This document shows positions 32,001-42,041 of a stretch of DNA of 64,000 nucleotides, one piece after another; the first letter of the stretch is position 1, and every line of letters begins with the position of its first letter. Made by a program: the position numbers and the translations under genes. The notes below the pieces were generated by a model, which worked only from the letters and a program-made list of their open reading frames with translations, made no database searches and had not been told where the DNA came from. This DNA is from Blattamonas nauphoetae (lineage: Eukaryota; Preaxostyla; Oxymonadida), in the NCBI GenBank assembly GCA_033064195.1, contig JARBJD010000137.1, positions 1 through 64,000 on the forward strand, in the 5' to 3' direction.

Positions 32001-32144
32001 TCCACTCGGAAGGGTCAGTTTTCGAGATCCAGCTTGATCATTTGAATGGTGAGAATAACCCTTTTGGTGAAGGAATTGTTCGAGTGATGGCCACTGGACG
32101 TGATGGCAGAGGAGAATATGACAGATGAACAGCAACATCTGCAA
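23085..32144 (-). CDS. Giant surface protein with cytoplasmic pseudokinase (gene 1)
   Basis: 3019 residues, intronless, intact. Signal peptide MQMLLFICHILLCHHVQWPS. Residues about 240-290 hold the family signature (CTNHLYGT-like: STNHLYGTTINDMNRGGSLL). About 340-520 is a parallel beta-helix region with GGAI-type turns (CSFKRCHSDSEGGAISC). About 558-2318 is a string of roughly 100-residue Ig/IPT-like beta modules, each with PxRI..., a V.VTLTG strand and a Y.V.S... strand, many N-glycosylation sites. About 2330-2650 is again beta-helical. Membrane helix near 2697-2722 (WWLPLVIVLVSLALIVIVIV) followed by CCRRRKTKK. Residues about 2816-2995 match a kinase C-lobe: PHWIVLDSKDRVCIRL replaces the HRD loop, there is no DFG, and RWRAPE, VFRLGLVLLEM and NPNERP remain. 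It cannot be a normal kinase. It is probably an adhesion or receptor-like cell-surface protein. Confidence 0.85.
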   Translation of the reverse strand: MQMLLFICHILLCHHVQWPSLEQFLHQKGYSHHSNDQAGSRKLTLPSGNFHVCSYTVSSSTLILQGTNETELHVEPIHHNRNSLSTLQEKEATILGKASCPMFIFRNSTTSLSHMSFDCSWMNSCVATLEWSCATIRSSSILSNVGCSPLVVRNDGERGGSSLVIVDCSHSSSSSPSLLPLATLTDSPCCDSIGQPANSALDSLCISGCGLSLRNTNLVLGSGPLFDFCRIGSNNTDLPTISTTLSASSLTNTTSPSLSHRSPSQFRGGWSQRVCGCCVVKSTNHLYGTTINDMNRGGSLLSHNTSFTQCHTPSRSYPNTQTDYDGQHFTSRTEFMFAERATNIFSLCTFDGCYSDYEGGAIGGFVMNLSLQVKQCSFKRCHSDSEGGAISCMSDGDTTEAKLSESFFVGCSADFRGGGAVSIMMIHLLAISDCVFLDSFSNGYSAGAIILFSPFYSTAEHPVSNCLFENCQQVNNEDELNGGGALFFRFDPTLQLSYLQFRGCSAITGLGHDIQVNGHMFDPDIFTFCETDSPGKNRIVMQFLSGDQQKIDYSDILTKPAKVVAVTELSEDHTSSVATFTLTLSNSITGDVLILLSNENGNRVQGTDEAPNIGRVLKFTFSDSNTSTFTGPVGEDGLFQGDLSVYEVVNAYLNRHLFSNKYLTSASCDVDYNQMDVDITLEGLNVPTGEYTVTLNGTITLTAAFTLDESGKSIGRGTKSIGTLEDHLQLQSHYSVTSVTSKDALNILIAPGGSFSVPAIPPILKTSCRVGSGTDHAWVQLTGLNIAAGTYSVKLKDVAFSFEVTFNDGSDGTRQVLSTEASVRLFGAGSMLTFGVEYTLESVTDTSTSNPVDLYGSTISFSTPQPTDRIVGIGTMDFTDNQKNEVSISLSGADMTTTEYFIKTEPSSVLNDHKMSVVFTEQSGKLVGKVYSATGNAVPLDFGETYEILSITDSNEDPVLFFDKLTFYVPTEPARIESTSSVLNGPKTEVTVTLTGRELFSATMTVKLTNPNTNREFTKSLSYVGSTSCTVNFPVAQTETENELVFGGSYDVVSIVSSDGEKSFVVNSGVKIEVPSAPIINSITSDLSLNCTHFKISFSGISLPTAGSLVASISASISLDLNCENGVWTTGWLLNGTNGMLMNTSYSVSQVASGENKMILNKDTFKTAEGPTLSPNPTVTLKTGDLNSVVLSLVGQRMPVPPTVPSFDLIVVESEGSTEEITIPVSFSTNEIGSGEVGVYKSGKLKYSTSYSVVRMTSTAVSVSIPSAVTFTTPAAPTRIISATCDLDAETGKSAEIVLNGMSFPKSQLFTLTVFELDDSKEKTGSAIELSSSFASDGSSTLHSLTSQIYKNDEAKLKYQTSYEITKLYIENVKTIVDDLARFVVPPEPSRLTTVTDPAVHSEKDTEVSVTLSGIKLTGVFTVTLKSNQSETPINVSVTFSGSSGDLKGVLYSKLDPSPVNMMYDTKYEIVSMEDSNKKPVFVEDGLSLTTMKEPTRVVSVLISRYENDEKEVVLLMDGRKLDVLKKYEVKLSPGNVVVDLEYAEGKWEGRVGVRGSDEAGTGLLYGLTYTVDEVVISNTLTSVHHDDISFDVKIEPARIISTSPALNGAKTAVNVTLTGSKLFSTTMTVKVKNPSTSRVFTSSLSYVDSTSCTVNFPVAQTETENELVFGGSYDVVSIVSSDGEKSFVVNSGVKIEVPSAPIINSITSDLSLNCTHFEISFSGNSLPTSGSLIASISPSITLDLSYVDGKWTTGWLLNGTDGMLMNTSYSVTKIASGENEMILNVKTFTTAEGPTLSSNPTVTLKDDDLNSIVLSLAGQRMPVSSDVESFYLIVVESGSTTEITIAVSFSTNEIGSGEAVVYKSGTLKYSTSYSVVRMTSTTVSVSIPSAVTFTTPAAPTRIISATCDLDAETGKSAEIVLNGVSFPKSKSFTLTVYELDDSNVKTGNGIELSSSFASDGSSTLHTLSSLIYENSTAELKFGKTYEITKLDIDNIKTIVDDLARFSVPSEPSRLIKTDLVPDPGMNKSTLTLTTSQLIPNEKYTVALSGTPTQHSTTDSVHTLDFDVDGAPSITKVLNLYPDATLRFNHLYEVTSMKMKSSSTPIFIESDKCTFSTPEEPLRIVDGGGRLNSERTEAVVTLTGLALKAGLYSFTLTHPTAGNTRTITGSLNLDGNIECNHTVEAGNANRLIFGETYTITSAALNDKSILFNSDINISVPFPPKVTGASFNFSNALNTTCTVTLTGSDLDLQGDYFIALSDGPTLTIVFDESEQAISPILLIGFPGKLQFNTTYTVVSIKKKGNDADIVHVEGNVFFKTGSTPTTLTMNVDEKDGSISSDCGDSVNPCSSVDIAWDIASILLISKVTLKVEQSVSQSQPWSVSKDGFLVLTKDQISGPTLRIPSTAWMDEKEGMIVVDGGILEIRDISVLIENGSDSFVFVFGKEGSVKLFSSSITGIQTTANSDESEDVCRWSSGILRLVNCTTLLDNAKLTHHSQGAINMEDGSLTVELSTFHDNTPNHQNFPSFRRNVYCTDSATIKIESLFGGDGSKDYPSPWISLNDCNMTGEHAQPDTPLFIPTLSNDSTSTLNKTNKAFSIEMKGSTLIPCGLWLEIVEVKKDKTEGTSEKVELTSDLCSSISESSISLELAQSLLSPLKDSLEWQGRLIFGNNVTSAASFIIQKSSADRISQSVRENMKWWLPLVIVLVSLALIVIVIVVICCRRRKTKKMERKDIASTELDTEMVEKLEEDKDRDSFAQNITTHRQLNTYGIPAEPDSLGSSTIKSDELPSTNAEAVEVLVCGEDNKVEIVQKKETLFEKLHGMNKQKVDAVAVGKEIAKGLRHLSKAEMFSVSLAKWTPHWIVLDSKDRVCIRLNEETGLQVDKSGKAITIDDGERWRAPEQSNGQLGVNEEQVSVFRLGLVLLEMKTGLIPFGEIDATNASRQLCAGLLPPHPHVDEDFMSIVRDCLAINPNERPLLVKLEERLDQYVSSRKMENNTQTATGGKTEAFHSRPTVEFAH
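26110..27365 (-). repeat. Internal duplication in gene 1, copy 2 (downstream in protein)
   Basis: About 415 codons covering four Ig-like modules, from ARIISTSPALNGAKTAVNVT to the module ending VDDLARFSVPSEPSRL. It matches 27985-29235 in frame with an offset of 1869-1872 bases. Positions 27001-27198 are identical to 28873-29070. Confidence 0.85.
27985..29235 (-). repeat. Internal duplication in gene 1, copy 1 (upstream in protein)
   Basis: Partner of 26110-27365. Two further, less similar modules lie between the copies. Similarity is uneven: one block of about 200 bases is identical while other parts differ at many sites, which suggests gene conversion after the duplication. Confidence 0.85.
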
Positions 32145-32831
32145 TTTTCTCCTTGAAGGATGTAAAAAAGTGAATCGATCAGTCCCTTAGTTTGCACAGA
32201 CGAGTAGAGAGAAAATGAAATCCCACAAATCTTCCTTGAGCAATATGTAGAAATGCACAGAGATCTCCAAAATGAGGAAATAGTGCACAGTCAGCTGTCT
32301 GTGCGATGCCTTGCGGTCAAAAAGGAATGGGGTGACTTCCAGAGGGGCTCGTTCGAAAAGGACACAAGAAGGACCATACTCACAGATTGAAATCTGTTGA
32401 GTCTTTGAAGATTTCTAATTCTTCGGTTCTGGTAAGATTCGTGAACTTAGAAAAGGGAGGGATCGTGAAGTCAAAATACGATAGTAAACCAATTCTACTG
32501 TTTTTCAACGCACGATGAACACGTTCAAACATGACGAAACCAAGCTGTTCAGACGATTTGTTTCACAAAACAGGTTCGTAGTCCGAAGCTGAAAAGCTTC
32601 GGCGAAATATCCTGTTTTACCTTCTTGAACCAACACTCACGTGGTCTTCTTGCCCCAAGTGACACATAAAGGTGTTTTTTTGATGATGAGAGATGGAAGC
32701 AATGCTTTCTGTATCGAAATCGGGAACATGACATCATCGCGTCACCATCTCTTAAGTACAGCCGTAATATTCGAAAATTCATCAAAGTTCACAGTGTCCG
32801 GACTTATTTTGGGCCAGCTTTCAACAATATC
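32145..32831. other. Divergent promoter region between surface genes 1 and 2
   Basis: 687 bases between two outward-facing starts. No gene recognised. No obvious shared box was found. It presumably holds both promoters. Confidence 0.5.
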
Positions 32832-35555
32832 ATGCGAGTAATCCACCTCCTTCCGATTCTTCTTACCATCTCCATCTCGGCGCATCAAATTCCCTCCCCA
32901 GATTTGTTATCGTTGTATTCACTCATCTCCCAGCAAGAAAACAATGACGCGCTCAATTCAATCGGCACAAAGTCCGAGATAGTGCTTCCGAATGACCGAT
33001 ATCATGTGTCAAACTATGAAATCACATCCACGACCATGAATCTGAATGGAAAGCAATCAACAATCTTCCCATCATTGACAAAGAACGATGAAGATTTCAC
33101 TGAACATTCAGAATCAAACGGATCTGCATATGAAAAGGAAACCACGCGGAATGAACTTTTCAGAATCTCAAACTCGACAATTTGGATGTCTGAACTGACA
33201 TTCGAATGTGGATCAGCTGGTTCATCGATCGCAACGATTTGTGGATCTTGTGTTCGGATTGGGGGGAGTCGGGTGATTTCGAACTCTGAACGGACACCAT
33301 TGGCGATTGTTGGAGGAGATTCGGGGAAAAGCAGTTCGATCACGATTATTGCGTGCTCGCACACTTCATCGTGTTTTCCCTCGCTTCTGCCTCTGACGAG
33401 CCTCGAAACGTCTGATTCTTGGACGTCACACAATCAGGAGTCATCGCCACTCAGAACGGACATGTCGGTGACAGGAAGTGAGATTTCAGTTTGTGATGCT
33501 TGTCTGATTGGTGGAAGTGGAGCGCTGTTTGATTTTTGTGGATTGGGACAAACTGTGACGGATGGGAGTTCGATGACGACAACACTGTCGTCGTCGTTGC
33601 TTTTGAACACGACAAGCTCCTCTGGAAGTGGAATAGTTGGTGTCGATGTCGATGTGAATGAAGGAGGAAGTGATTTTGGGAGTTATTGGTCGGTTTCGCA
33701 GAAGATGATTGGGAGTTGTGTTTCTCGTTGCACGAACCATCTTTATGGAACTGGGATTCGCGATCTGAATTTGGGAGGATCTGTTCTTTGCTCGAACACC
33801 TCCTTCAGTCACTGCACAACAACAGAAGAACATTCACATGACCATTTCACCATACAAACGAACCTCACCACCGCCAACACAATTCACCTCTTCTCCCTCT
33901 GCACTTTCAAAGGATGCACCTCGTTCAGTGAAGGAGGAGCCATCCGATACAACAGAATCAATGGAGCCGAACTGAAGATTGAATCGTGTTCGTTCGACTC
34001 CTGTTCTTCACTTGACGGTGTTGGGGGAGCCGTATATAGCTACCACATTACGAGGCAACATTCGATTACAATCGCCTCGTCATCGTTCGTCCAGTGTTCA
34101 TCCACTCGAAATCATGGGGGATCACTCTGCCTCGACTATCTGATCTCACTCTCCATTTCCGACTGTGTATTTCTTGATTCTAAAACAACTGGCTATGGAG
34201 GAGCTGTGAGCCTTGGGAGTTGGGATGCTGAAATCTCCAACACTGGATTGTCCAACTGTCTCTTTGAGAAGTGTGCGACAACATCGACATCGTTTGGAGG
34301 CGGTGGTGCACTTTACTTCTCAAATTGCTACTCCTTCCAACTCGATTCTCTCCAATTTCGAGAATGTGGGGCTGGGACAGGGAATGGACATGATATGCAC
34401 TTCAATATGCGATACCCGTCAGTCTCCACAACAACTTTGCCCAACTGCGATTCCACGTCAACACTAAAAGAGAATCGAATCTGGCCAACAACCATTGCAG
34501 AGGATGATGTTCTGCCAGATCCAACTGAAACAGCAACAATCCAATCTCTGATCTTTCGATCGACGTCTTCGACGACAGCAGAGATTGTTGTGACTTTGGA
34601 CAAGACAGTGACAGGATCGCTTCTTGTTTTTGTGTCGAACTCAGAAGGGACAGCTCGGACAGAAGCTGAAAAGGCACCAAACATTGGTCGAGTGTTGCTG
34701 TTCTCGATTGACTCATCAACGATTGCGACATGCACAACGAGCATTGGAGAGACTGGTCTGCTCCAACTTCCTCTCGAAGACTACAAAATCGTCAATACAT
34801 TCCTCCCCAACCACATTCTCTCACTAAGGCCCGACACACATCCCACGCTCACGTCTGCCGAATGTGCTCTGGACGAAAGCCACACTCGTGCACTCTTGAA
34901 TCTAGAAGGGTTTGATTTGGATGATGCGACATTCGTGTTGACACTTCAGAATGGCAAGCCACTTGAAGCAGAATTCACAGAAAACGAAGCAACGATTGAC
35001 TTGGGAGTGATTGGCGAAAGTTCGGGATGGATTGAAAATCAAATGTTTGTGATCATGAGTGGAAAGAAGAAGGGCGACGACTCGACTGTCGTTTCATTCT
35101 CGTCGCCACTTTATTTCACGATTCCTGAAGCAGCTCGTCTCACCAACATTGAAGTGAGTGAACTGAATGCAGCAAAAACCGAAGTGACACTGTCGTTCTC
35201 ATCTCGACTTCTGAAAGCCAACCAAGATTACGAAATCACGATTGATCCAAAAGATGGAAGTGATGAAGTTGTGATGAACTTGACAACAGACAGCAGTGGA
35301 CTTCTTGCTGACGAGACAGTGAAGCTGTATCCATCGAACGAGAATGTGGAAGGATGGAAGAACTCGATTGGATATGGAAAGGAATACGAAGTGATTGGAA
35401 TCTCAGCGAAAATAGGAGGTCATAAGTTTCTGACTCATTTCTCTCCAATCATGCTGAAAATGCCGATTGAGCCAGGGGATAACAAATCGAAAGGAGAACT
35501 TGGATCGAAATGGTGGATTCCTGTGATCATTTGTCTCTCTTGTGCGCATCTTGTT

Positions 35556-35939
35556 TTTACACAAACCAGTGCTCATCAACAGGTTGAGTGAGTCCCTGGG
35601 TCCGTGAATGACGGTCCATGGGTTGGCCGATCAACAAATACAAATAATAAGTTTTATCTGTTGAAAGTTAAAAAATCCCAACTCGAGAGGTTAATCATCG
35701 AGCTGGTTCTGCCCAAGTGGGGGCGGTTGATGAGCAAAAAGTGGGATCTAGCCCATAATTCCAGAAAAGCCCCAACGGGGATGAAAAACTGGAGAAACCG
35801 AGAAGTCAGAATGACTTATGAAGTGGAAACCACCAAAAGGCTACAATTGAGAAACGCCGCAGTGCTAAAGACATACCGATGTCCTCTTTCAACTGCTGTG
35901 TGGCAGAGAAAGAGGTTGATGAGCACTGGTTTGTGTAAA
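35556..35939. mobile_element. 384-bp element with perfect 25-bp terminal inverted repeats
   Basis: Begins TTTACACAAACCAGTGCTCA (35556-35580) and ends with its exact reverse complement (35915-35939). The inner left part, 35580-35630, is also repeated in inverted form at 40238-40290. One forward frame (35604-35990) reads a basic peptide with a CPLS...LCKGC pattern, perhaps a zinc-binding remnant. It abuts the larger element at 35940 with no gap. It could be a short non-autonomous relative of its neighbour, or the outer end of one compound insertion. Confidence 0.55.
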
Positions 35940-38900
35940 GGATGTCGCAAGCTCCATCCGACACATAACCAGGGCTCATCAACAGGTTGAGATTTGAAAA
36001 GGACTAAAATCAAGTGGAGAGTGATAGTGAGAATAAGAAAAGAAGAGAACTTCCACGACTCTACCCATTTACTCACTTCCACCATGACAACGGCCGTGCT
36101 CCTCAAAAGCTGCCACCAGCAGTTGGTGAGCAAGGAGTCTGATCGACCAATCAGTATTGGAGCGGAGTAGTAGTCGTCAGCGAGCTCGACTCACTACCGG
36201 AGAGTGAGGACAATCGCTGCAGGTTCCGCATTGGAGATGGGGAACAGGTGAGGAGAACACTCGACTCACTAAATGCGTGTGGGAGACAACTCGGCTCACG
36301 TCCAGCACCCTCTCCTCAAGTCTATCTTTCGAGGAAAGCCTTTTCTCTTGTCTCTTTCCACTTTCTCGCATTGAATGCAGTTTCTTCTGACTTCTTTCTC
36401 TTCGGTCCCCTCGAGTCTGTCCTGTCAACCCGTCCTTCTCCACTTAGAGCCATCACTCTCTCCAGACAACATGACGTCGATGTCGATCTTCCATCATCAC
36501 TCATCGGCAGAACCCTTCTCATGTCCGACATCTCCATCCTCTTTCATTCTGACGAAACTCACCGATTGTTCAATTTGGTGTCTGTTCTTCTGCTCTGTCA
36601 TCAATACTTGATCTGATCGAAGGAGCGGCTACTGATGTCGAGTCATCATTTGAGGGAAGGTTCACTGCTGCTCACTACTTCGATGAAGGCGGGGTTGAGA
36701 GGAATATGCTGAAGAAAGTGCGAAGCATGCCCGTATTTATACGGTCCTCTTTCTCCAGAGATGTCCATAAAACATCTCGCATTCCCTCCCAACTCCGCCG
36801 ATCCCGTTTCCGTTCCGCTATCAATTGTGCTGGTGCTGTGGGAGATACCCATTCTGGAAACACATCCGACGGTGCTGTCTTCTGCTCGACAAGATTCTTC
36901 ATTCCTTGAGACGCCCAAATCCAACTTGTTTCTGATCTGGCTCTACTCAACTCTGACAGGACCTTCCGACCTCGATTGAAATAATAATAATAGGTTGACG
37001 GTTCCGATGGTGAGTTTAGAACTGTTGCTCAAAAGTATTTCCTAAAATGCGGGATGATTTGCGTTGCGACAGGTTAGCGATTGGATGTCAAGTCCTTGTC
37101 GGCCAATCAGTTGATAAATGATTTCGTTGTCGCAACTCAATCTGAGTTTGTTGGTCATGAGACTCTTTCTTCATGTTCACTTTGATTTGCATTGCCGACC
37201 GTCCCATTGAGAGACACCCTGATGTTGGTCAGAGTCAGTCCTTCTGATGGTGTGAACTACCGACCAGCCAAGACGCCTGTTCATTTTACTGGAGTATGTC
37301 CCTCACAATCAAATCGTCACAATGAGGGATGTCAAAGATGCAACAAGTCAGGAGGGATGAATGTTTTAAAGTCAAGAGACCTTGACGAGCGTTCTGGAAT
37401 GCTCGATTGATTCCCTCAAATGAGTAAGCAGGAGCCAAATCATTCAACAATTGGCGAAACTGAATCTTCCTTTCGATTCGCAGTCCAAATGGGAAGGCAA
37501 TGACAAGAAGACTTGTGTCGAACTTCAGCAAGTGGAGACGGTATTATCCCCGAGATGATCTGAAACAAATATCGCACGAGCTCAGCTTGTCATGTGTCAT
37601 CAATTGCCCGCCTCTAGAGTCCTTGGGAATGCGATGCGGAGGGGCTATTTGAATCTGAGACAAGCCGTTCGGTGGTGCCAAACTGGTTTGTAGCTGAAGT
37701 CGGATTGGAGTCTTCGTGGAGTGACAAGGTCATGCAGCGAAAGGAATGTGGTGGTAGGAGCTGGTGGGCGATGTGAACCTCGACACTTATTCTGTTGGGA
37801 CTGGTGTCGTTCCATCATGGCATGATTCCACCACATGTCTGTCGCATGACAGCACAGGCAACAGCGTCATGTGAATGTCTGAACGCCGGAGGAGGTCCAT
37901 TGTCAACCGAAGCGATATCACTGTTGTCACGAGTTGTACCGTCCAGATCTTGCTTCTGAAGGGTGATGCTTCCCGTTTGAAGTCAATAATAAAACGCCGA
38001 ATGTGACGGGTATGAGCTTTCTTCCAACGAGGTTGACGGATGTCGGTAATACCAAGCATAAGTTGGAAAGTCAGTTTCCTTTTAGACGTCGTCTCTCTCT
38101 TCTATATCCATTTTTTGAACTACTGTGACTCGGATAGTGTTCGCCATTCTTCTTCGATGAAATCTTCAATGTCCAGCAAGTACTGACACTGGTGATGATC
38201 TTTGACCTAGCATCGGTTCTGGTTCGCCGGTTTGATTGAATGTCCTCGTTTCGTTTGAGCAAGAGGAACGTGTTTCCTGATATCTTGACCGAATGAGTGG
38301 GGAGTGAGAAGCACGATACGTCTTGGGGGATGAAGTGTCTGCAGAAGTCATCTGCACAATCGAGACACGCCACTCCGACAAGATGTTGGTTCATTTCCTC
38401 ATGTCACATACGTTGGGAGAGCCTAATCTGTCTCTGATTGGATCACAGTGTCTCTCTGTCTGTCAATCATTTCACCCTATCAGCTTCCCACTGATTGACG
38501 ATTCCGACGTGTGATGCTCTGGATTGTTTAGGAGGTGTTGACACTCATGCTCTTGAATCCCCCCCGTTTCGACATCATTCCATCTCAACTTGTTGGATCT
38601 TCTATGTAGTTTTTGCTCCCTTAGCAGGATGCTCTTGTGTTTCGTTGCTGATGCAGACAGGCGTGATGTTGGCGATACTCGAGTCCAGTGAATGGTCCAT
38701 CAACGGCGTATTCCAAAAGGACGACCATTTCTTCCTTGCAATGGGATCAAGTGATCAGATCTGACATGTTGTTTGGCTCAGAGCTAAGATGCGCAAGATC
38801 GCCGTGATACTGTCGTCAGAGACGCGATCAAATCTTGTTCCTTCCTTGATGAATCTTAACTTCATGACGGTAGGTGTATTGTCGGATAGTTTCAGGTCTA

Positions 38901-40331
38901 GAGAACAGGTTGAGGTTGTATTCAGAAAGGTGACAGATTTTGGGATGATAGTGACGGGTGCTGGTTCGCTGTATTTCCGGTATTGGATGGTGCGTGGTTT
39001 CACTTTACCCCGCTGCTGGACGGGATGAAACACGCAACCAATGTCACTAAATGCTGATTCTAGCAATTCAGAGGTTTCTTTATCCCTCATTAGCTTCATA
39101 TGTATAGTTGGATCCTTCAACGAGGCAGAGTTCATCTACCGAGATTAACTTATAATAATCTGTCACATTTCACTTTGTTGGATATCGGAACACCATTAAG
39201 TTGAGTCGTAATGCTTTTCTTGCAGTTTACAGCCAATGTCAGTCCGAGCAGAGCGAGTGGATTGATGCTTCTCAATGAAGCAGAAAAGCCTCCGCATGAT
39301 ATTGAAATTCTGTGGATAAACTGTTTGACCTTCCTTTGATTGACTAAGTATCCTCCTCGTTCGCTAGACCAACTCCAATGAGTGTCACGGTTGGTACGAA
39401 CAAGCGGTCGTGTGATTGGACGAATATCGTGATGAATCTTATCACTTCTGGATCTGTTGATCACTTCGCATGCTAATCATGATACTTTCGAATCTGGTGA
39501 TCGTTCTGATGTAATACCAAGATACTTTTCCTTCGCCTTCTTTCTATCATCCGTGGAGATATTTGTTGTGATTATGAATGATATCGGCAGTCAATACTCC
39601 AACGTTAGCACTGTCTTGAGTGCTGAGGAACGTTATTACTGCACAATTATCCAATAGTGGTTGTTCGGAGACGCAAGTTTGATTCGTGAGGAATGCAAGG
39701 GTATTGTCGGGTTCAGATTCCAAGCTTGTAAGACCGACAAATTATCTCATCCTCGGTATTAACTTTCAACCTTGCCACGATCATTCGCTTGGGAGAGGAT
39801 AAAACGGAAGAACTTGATATTGAGGTATTGAAGCATCGTGTGAATCACTTTGCTGCTTTCAGTGTTCACAAGATCGTAGCTATTGTCGATGCTTGTATCC
39901 TCCTCGTCGTTCAACTTTCGAATCGGGTCACGGATCTTCAAGAGTGATCGATCCTCTTCGATTTCCCGGTCTTGCTTGTCGACTTGAAAATTATTCGTAT
40001 TGAGAGATCTCAATTGAATCCACTTGATACCCCTGTCTTGAGTGGGTAGTTTAAAGAACTGAAGTGATTATGCCATCGGGAGCTACTTGTGCGATCCTTT
40101 TGTTTCGAAATTGAAGAGAACGATCGAGGAAAGAAAATGTATTTCTGTTTGATCAGTATGAAATAAGCGGTGATCAAAGAAAGATAGTTCGTCAAAAATC
40201 GACGAGGATGTCAATTTGTTCTGATTGGTATTTCAGATCGGCCAACCCATGGACCGTCATTCACGGACCCAGGGACTCACTCAACCTGTTGATGAGCCCT
40301 GGTTATGTGTCGGATGGAGCTTGCGACATCC
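35940..40331. mobile_element. 4.4-kb DNA element with 51-bp terminal inverted repeats, degenerate
   Basis: The 51 bases at 35940-35990 are repeated exactly, inverted, at 40281-40331. Together with 35556-35939 it splits the membrane-helix codons of surface gene 2. No clear direct target duplication is visible at the ends. Coding potential is poor: a series of minus-strand open pieces between about 40013 and 38071 have protein-like composition (for example QRKVKQFIHRISISCGGFSA and MKLRFIKEGTRFDRVSDDSI) but match no transposase I know. Probably a decayed or non-autonomous DNA transposon. Superfamily unassigned. Confidence 0.6.
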
Positions 40332-41240
40332 TCACTGGTGATCGTTATGTGTGTCTGTATGCATCGAAAGAGACATTCTCCTCAGAAAGAACATCTCTCA
40401 AATGAAGAAATGTCACAAGCTGAAGTTGAAGTGGAAGAGAAGATGGAAGTGAATGAGCCAATCACTGACTCTTCGAACAGCGCGATCTCGTCCGTTCCAT
40501 CGGGTAATGAGAAACCAGTCACTTTGCATGGGGAGAGAAAAGTAGGAAATGAAGAAGGGATTCAACCAACGCAATCATGCGTTGAAGTGATTGTGTGCAA
40601 CGAGAGTTTGGAGCGTTCAGTGGCAGTGGAGACAGACACGCTGTTCAACGCTCTTCACAATCCCCACTCGACTCGATGTGTGAAGAAACGAAAAGTGAGT
40701 CAGGCGATAGCAAAGGGACTTGTGAGTCTTGTGGAGATGAAAGTGATTGCTGATGTGTTGACTCGACTGTCACCGCACTGGGTTCTGTTCGACCAGAACG
40801 ATCGAGTGAGTCTGAAGACGCGAGAGAGGCAGAGTGTTGTTGGTGAGAGTGGAATTGGAGAACAAGAAAAGAAGATTTCGGAAGATAGCCAGCGAAGGAT
40901 GGCACCAGAAGTGTTGCAGGAGAGTTGGAAACCGACGAAAGAGAATTCTGACCACGGGGCAGTTTTTAGTTTTGGCCTTGTCTTGTGGGAAATTGAGACT
41001 GGTTCTGTGCCTTTCGGGGAAGTTGATGCAGCGACAGCTCATCGACGATTGACATCAGACGAGAAGCCTCGAATGGAGAAAGTGAGTGAAGAGTTGCAGG
41101 CAATCATTGTTCCCTGCCTCTCACTCGACCCATCACAACGCCCAACACTGAAAACAGTTCTGTCGCAACTGGATGCACTGGACAGCATTCCTCAACCATC
41201 GAACGAAAATGAAGGGAACATGATGTCGAAGATTGGATGA

Positions 41241-42041
41241 CATTTCAATCCAAACATTACACAACCAAGCAAACCACATTATTCTTCATTCAATAGTACC
41301 ATCATTTAACAGTATATGTATTATCATCTTTATCCATGCTTTCACTCGCTATCGACAGATTTCTTGTGACATGCCATCATCGTTCTGTTTCTTGTCACTG
41401 CTGCTTCGTCTAAACCACCATGTCACAATCAACTATGTTCACACTCGACTGGAGACAGTTCACATCACGAGACGATGACTTCAGTTGTTCAAAAAGCACT
41501 GCTTCGTCTCAACCACAGTTTTACGAACTCTTTCGTTCGCTCCACCACCCACTCACACTTTCACACTCACAGTTCCACAATTGTGTCACACTTCTTGTCT
41601 GAGACACTATTTTGTCATTTTCGTTCACTCGTCAGAACGACGCTACTCATCATTCTTGTGGATTTGAATAGGGGACAGTCATTCTTTGTTTGGAACTTTC
41701 TTGTTTCATGACTTCGTTTTCTGTGTACGAGTTTGTTCTTCTCTTTCGTGTTGCTGTGTTCTTCATCCTGGCTGCTGGCTTTGGATGGTTCGCTTTTTTT
41801 CGTTGAACAGAGTCAATTTTCATCAACTCTTCCACATCACCAACCTCTCCGTCTCTCTGCACCCTCACTTCAATCCCAGAATCTTCATTTTTGCCAGTTG
41901 TTTTCATGAAGATGCCGGATTCATGATGTTTAGTGAGTCTGGAGAATTCTCTATTCAGTCATTACATCAAAAACTTAGTAATGGGTACAAATAAATTGAC
42001 ACTTTTCCAAAGTAAGGGCTCGGATCAATTGAATTTTCGGA
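41241..42041. other. Intergenic spacer
   Basis: Pyrimidine-rich, no gene supported. A short transcript-like T-rich stretch precedes the ATG at 42042. Confidence 0.5.

Larger units (their letters stand above)
32832..41240 (+). pseudogene. Giant surface pseudokinase gene (gene 2), interrupted by a 4.8-kb insertion
   Basis: Before the insertion: signal peptide MRVIHLLPILLTISISAHQ, the family signature QKMIGSCVSRCTNHLYGTGI with NLGGSVLCSNTSF, a beta-helix region (residues about 330-540, GGAIRY and GGAVYSY turns), two or three Ig-like modules and the start of a membrane helix (KWWIPVIICLSCA, about residue 892). After the insertion, near 40332: the rest of the helix and the basic stop-transfer (LVIVMCVCMHRKR), an acidic linker, then a kinase C-lobe with SPHWVLFDQNDRVSLK in place of HRD, no DFG, MAPE, VFSFGLVLWEIETGSVPFGE and DPSQRP, ending at TGA 41240. 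It is much shorter than gene 1 because it has few Ig-like modules. As it stands, the frame runs into the insertion and stops at 35591, cutting off anchor and cytoplasmic domain. Confidence 0.8.

Noticed and set aside
35604-35990. Cys-containing basic open frame as a retroelement zinc knuckle
   Set aside because: The Cys/His spacing does not fit a CCHC knuckle and the frame crosses the junction between two inverted-repeat units.
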